Notes under the pieces: generated by a model
What the model was told of the DNA's origin: nothing
Database searches by the model: none
The model's input: only the letters and a program-made list of their open reading frames with translations
Assembly: GCA_017521985.1 (NCBI GenBank)
Contig: JAFXAZ010000078.1
Location: 1-63,185, forward strand
Length of the DNA: 63,185 nucleotides
Reading direction: 5' to 3'
Source: Lachnospiraceae bacterium
GTDB lineage: Bacteria > Bacillota > Clostridia > Lachnospirales > Lachnospiraceae
In this document: positions 61,469 to 63,185 of the stretch, piece after piece
How the letters are laid out: every line of letters starts with the position of its first letter
Numbering within the stretch: position 1 is the first letter of the stretch
Made by a program: the position numbers and the translations under genes

Positions 61469-61963
61469 TTAATCTTCTACAGATTGTACCCACTCTAATT
61501 CTTTGGCAGGAACCACTATATAATCCCCTGTACCTTCACCAACGCGCAAATATACATTATTAATTCCGGCCTGAATTATCATTCTTGCACATAAAGGACA
61601 TGGCTTTGCCTTGTGAATAGAATTATCTTGTGGATTAACACCTGCCAAGTATAAATCAGCCCCAATTGTCTGCTGTCTGGAACAGTTTAACAAAGCATTT
61701 GCCTCTGCATGAATGGCACGACACATAGCATATCCTTCCCCTTGATGTAAACCTCTTTTTATTCTCGGACATTTTCCTATATCACAACAATTTTCGAATC
61801 CTCGTGGGGCACCATTATAACCTGTGGAAATAACAACATCATCTTTTACAATAACAGCACCATATTTTCTTTTAATACAGGTACTTCTATATGCAAATAC
61901 TTCCGCACAATTTAAATATGTATCAATTTTACTAATTCGTTCTCCGGTTTCTGGTTTGACCAT
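61469..61963 (-). CDS. dCMP deaminase / ComEB-type cytidine deaminase family
   Basis: The 164-residue zinc deaminase resembles the dCMP/ComEB group. The zinc site is complete: AIHAEANALLNC (His and catalytic Glu) and PCPLCARMIIQAG (two Cys). GYNGAPRGFENC is the substrate-loop signature of dCMP deaminases. Length fits the family. Its role is likely dUMP supply; whether it also participates in competence cannot be told. It lies 31 bases upstream of the membrane protein gene. Confidence 0.88.
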   Translation of the reverse strand: MVKPETGERISKIDTYLNCAEVFAYRSTCIKRKYGAVIVKDDVVISTGYNGAPRGFENCCDIGKCPRIKRGLHQGEGYAMCRAIHAEANALLNCSRQQTIGADLYLAGVNPQDNSIHKAKPCPLCARMIIQAGINNVYLRVGEGTGDYIVVPAKELEWVQSVED

Positions 61964-61989
61964 ATGTTTTCCTCTTCTTTCTTAAACAT

Positions 61990-62754
61990 TTACGGTACAT
62001 ACACTCTCGTCATCGCCGTCACATATCCTTTTTCAATCTGAATCGTGGTATTATTAGCATAGAAATAATAATCGATGCCTGATACATCTTTCAGGAAATC
62101 CTCTGCACTAAAGATTACCGCGTCCTTGTCCAGATCTGATGCATCATTGTATATAAAGTCCGGAGAAACCGGGAGGGTTACTTTCCCAAGTTCATAATAA
62201 AACTTCGAATCACTGTAACCTTTTTCATAATATACCGTATTTCCTTCTGTATACAGTTCAAATCCACCTTTGTCCAGACCTCCGTTAATCAAAACCAGAC
62301 CACTTTCCTTACGCTCTATGGACGAAATCAAGATTTCATCCTGACCACGTAATATAGTGTCCCCTTCTTTCATAAGGGAGATATCTACCATGTCGTACAA
62401 GTCATACACAAAAACTGTCACATCCATCATAACCGCACCGGTCTTATCCCTGTAAAAATCTCCTTTTTCCAGAGAAATTGCTACCATGCAGTCCTCTAAC
62501 CTCGTGATATCCATGGTAACAGGCAACGGAGTAATAACTGCAGGCTCTTTTACTTCTGATGTAGTCATTTGCTGACTCTCAACTACCGCTATGCTTTCTT
62601 CTTTCTGCTTTTCTGTCTCCGTTGTCTGCTGGCTTTCCTGCATTTCTGTTGCAGAACTCTCCGAAATTTCGGATACCGGTTTTGTAGTTTTGCATCCACC
62701 CAAAACCAAAATACAAAGCATCATTACACTAATTAACCTAATATTTTTTTTCAT
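61990..62754 (-). CDS. Hypothetical lipoprotein
   Basis: The 254-residue protein starts at 62754 behind AGGAGA and has a lipoprotein signal (MKKNIRLISVMMLCILVLGGC, lipobox LGGC), followed by a long Ser/Glu/Gln/Thr-rich linker. The mature part is beta-rich and acidic, with VVDMSLMK-like turns and DYYFYANNTTIQIEKGYVTA near the end. I recognise no family. It is anchored on the outer face of the membrane. The frame continues upstream to 62838 but without a ribosome site, and that part overlaps the kinase gene's end. Confidence 0.62.
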   Translation of the reverse strand: MKKNIRLISVMMLCILVLGGCKTTKPVSEISESSATEMQESQQTTETEKQKEESIAVVESQQMTTSEVKEPAVITPLPVTMDITRLEDCMVAISLEKGDFYRDKTGAVMMDVTVFVYDLYDMVDISLMKEGDTILRGQDEILISSIERKESGLVLINGGLDKGGFELYTEGNTVYYEKGYSDSKFYYELGKVTLPVSPDFIYNDASDLDKDAVIFSAEDFLKDVSGIDYYFYANNTTIQIEKGYVTAMTRVYVP

Positions 62755-62812
62755 AGAAAGTCTCCTTTTTAATAATAAATTAGTTTGAAAGTTAAATTGG
62801 AATTTGTCAGTA

Positions 62813-63185
62813 TTACAACTGCTTAATCTCATTGGCAATCACAGCCACATCCTTTGCGTTTGTATCAATTATAATGGTATCCAATGTTTGATACATCGGT
62901 ATTCTTGCTATGCTTCTCTCAATTACATCTTCAGAACGAACACCTCTTTCTACATCCATTGATAATCTTTCGCACAGAGTCTTTTCATCCGCTACAAGTG
63001 AGACGCATTTCACCTCACAGTTCTGTGTATCCAGCTTCTTAAGTATGGAATCGATAATTCTCTGCTCGTGCATCACCCAACAAAAAATAATATTCTCGTA
63101 TGCAGAACATTTCAGAAAATTATTGAGTAAGTAACAAATATTATTCGTCACCATTGCTTTTGTTTCATCGGTTACTTGGAACGGA
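62813..63185 (-). CDS. P-loop kinase-like protein (5' partial)
   Basis: The frame is open to the window edge, so the N-terminus with the expected Walker A motif is outside. The visible 123 residues contain AYENIIFCWVMHEQRIIDSI, CVSLVADEKTLCERLSMDVERG, where R-containing segments resemble the lid of nucleoside or gluconate-type kinases, and RIPMYQTLDTIIIDTN. This matches the C-terminal half of small AAA_33/nucleoside-kinase-like proteins. Function cannot be assigned without the missing part. It is encoded 58 bases upstream of the lipoprotein gene. Confidence 0.6.
   Translation of the reverse strand, partial: PFQVTDETKAMVTNNICYLLNNFLKCSAYENIIFCWVMHEQRIIDSILKKLDTQNCEVKCVSLVADEKTLCERLSMDVERGVRSEDVIERSIARIPMYQTLDTIIIDTNAKDVAVIANEIKQL

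Overview
The window looks like a chromosome segment of a low-to-mid G+C Gram-positive anaerobe of class Clostridia, most likely Lachnospiraceae. This rests on gene content: AGGAGG-type ribosome sites, RecU, a HisZ-dependent short HisG, the paired TIGR03960/TIGR03936 proteins beside an RNase E/G, S26B (SipW-type) signal peptidases with TasA-like substrates, and lipoprotein sugar ABC transporters of the LplA/LplB/YtcP type. No rRNA, tRNA, CRISPR array or insertion sequence was recognised.

Region 1 (1-21880, + strand) is a polysaccharide-utilisation locus. A surface-anchored PL8 lyase (cut by the window edge) is followed without a clear break by a fucose-isomerase-like enzyme, a tagatose/psicose-3-epimerase-like enzyme, a GH36-like alpha-galactosidase, an alpha/beta esterase, a GH31 glycosidase, an M14 metallocarboxypeptidase-like enzyme, a GH88 unsaturated glucuronyl hydrolase and a GH16 enzyme. 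Then come a lipoprotein binding protein, two permeases, a membrane-bound AraC-type regulator and a GxDLY/GDSL esterase. Only the lyase and the binding protein carry export or anchoring signals. The likely scheme is surface beta-elimination of an acidic glycan, import of unsaturated oligosaccharides, then stepwise cytosolic trimming and deacylation. A KdgF-like cupin at 37768-38112 could handle the unsaturated uronate released by GH88.

Region 2 (21954-34937) is mostly housekeeping: a tyrosine recombinase, a TtcA-like thiolase, an AI-2E family permease and a MNT/HEPN toxin-antitoxin pair. A leftward operon then carries TIGR03960, TIGR03936, a CapA-like lipoprotein, RNase G, a TPR-DUF4037 protein, TraX and 5-formyl-THF cyclo-ligase.

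Region 3 (35077-39605) is a small accessory island of unknown secreted proteins, a membrane XRE regulator, an orphan HicB with a palindromic operator, the KdgF cupin, and an overlapping DUF3990 ADP-ribosyltransferase/HTH pair.

Region 4 (39549-53458, - strand) is the most striking part. A seven-gene locus starts from a strong promoter and encodes a SipW-type peptidase, a TasA-like major subunit, a membrane-anchored TasA-like protein, a second SipW-type peptidase, two further TasA-like proteins and a 2984-residue secreted multidomain protein. It looks like a dedicated surface-fibre or biofilm-matrix export system with internal hairpins that could set subunit ratios.

Region 5 (53532-63185, - strand) holds a histidine operon (hisZ-hisG-hisD-hisB-hisIE) whose HisIE carries an apparently inactive HisA/HisF-like barrel. 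RecU, an RluA-type pseudouridine synthase, an SGNH hydrolase, a membrane protein, a dCMP-deaminase-like enzyme, a lipoprotein and a partial kinase complete the window.
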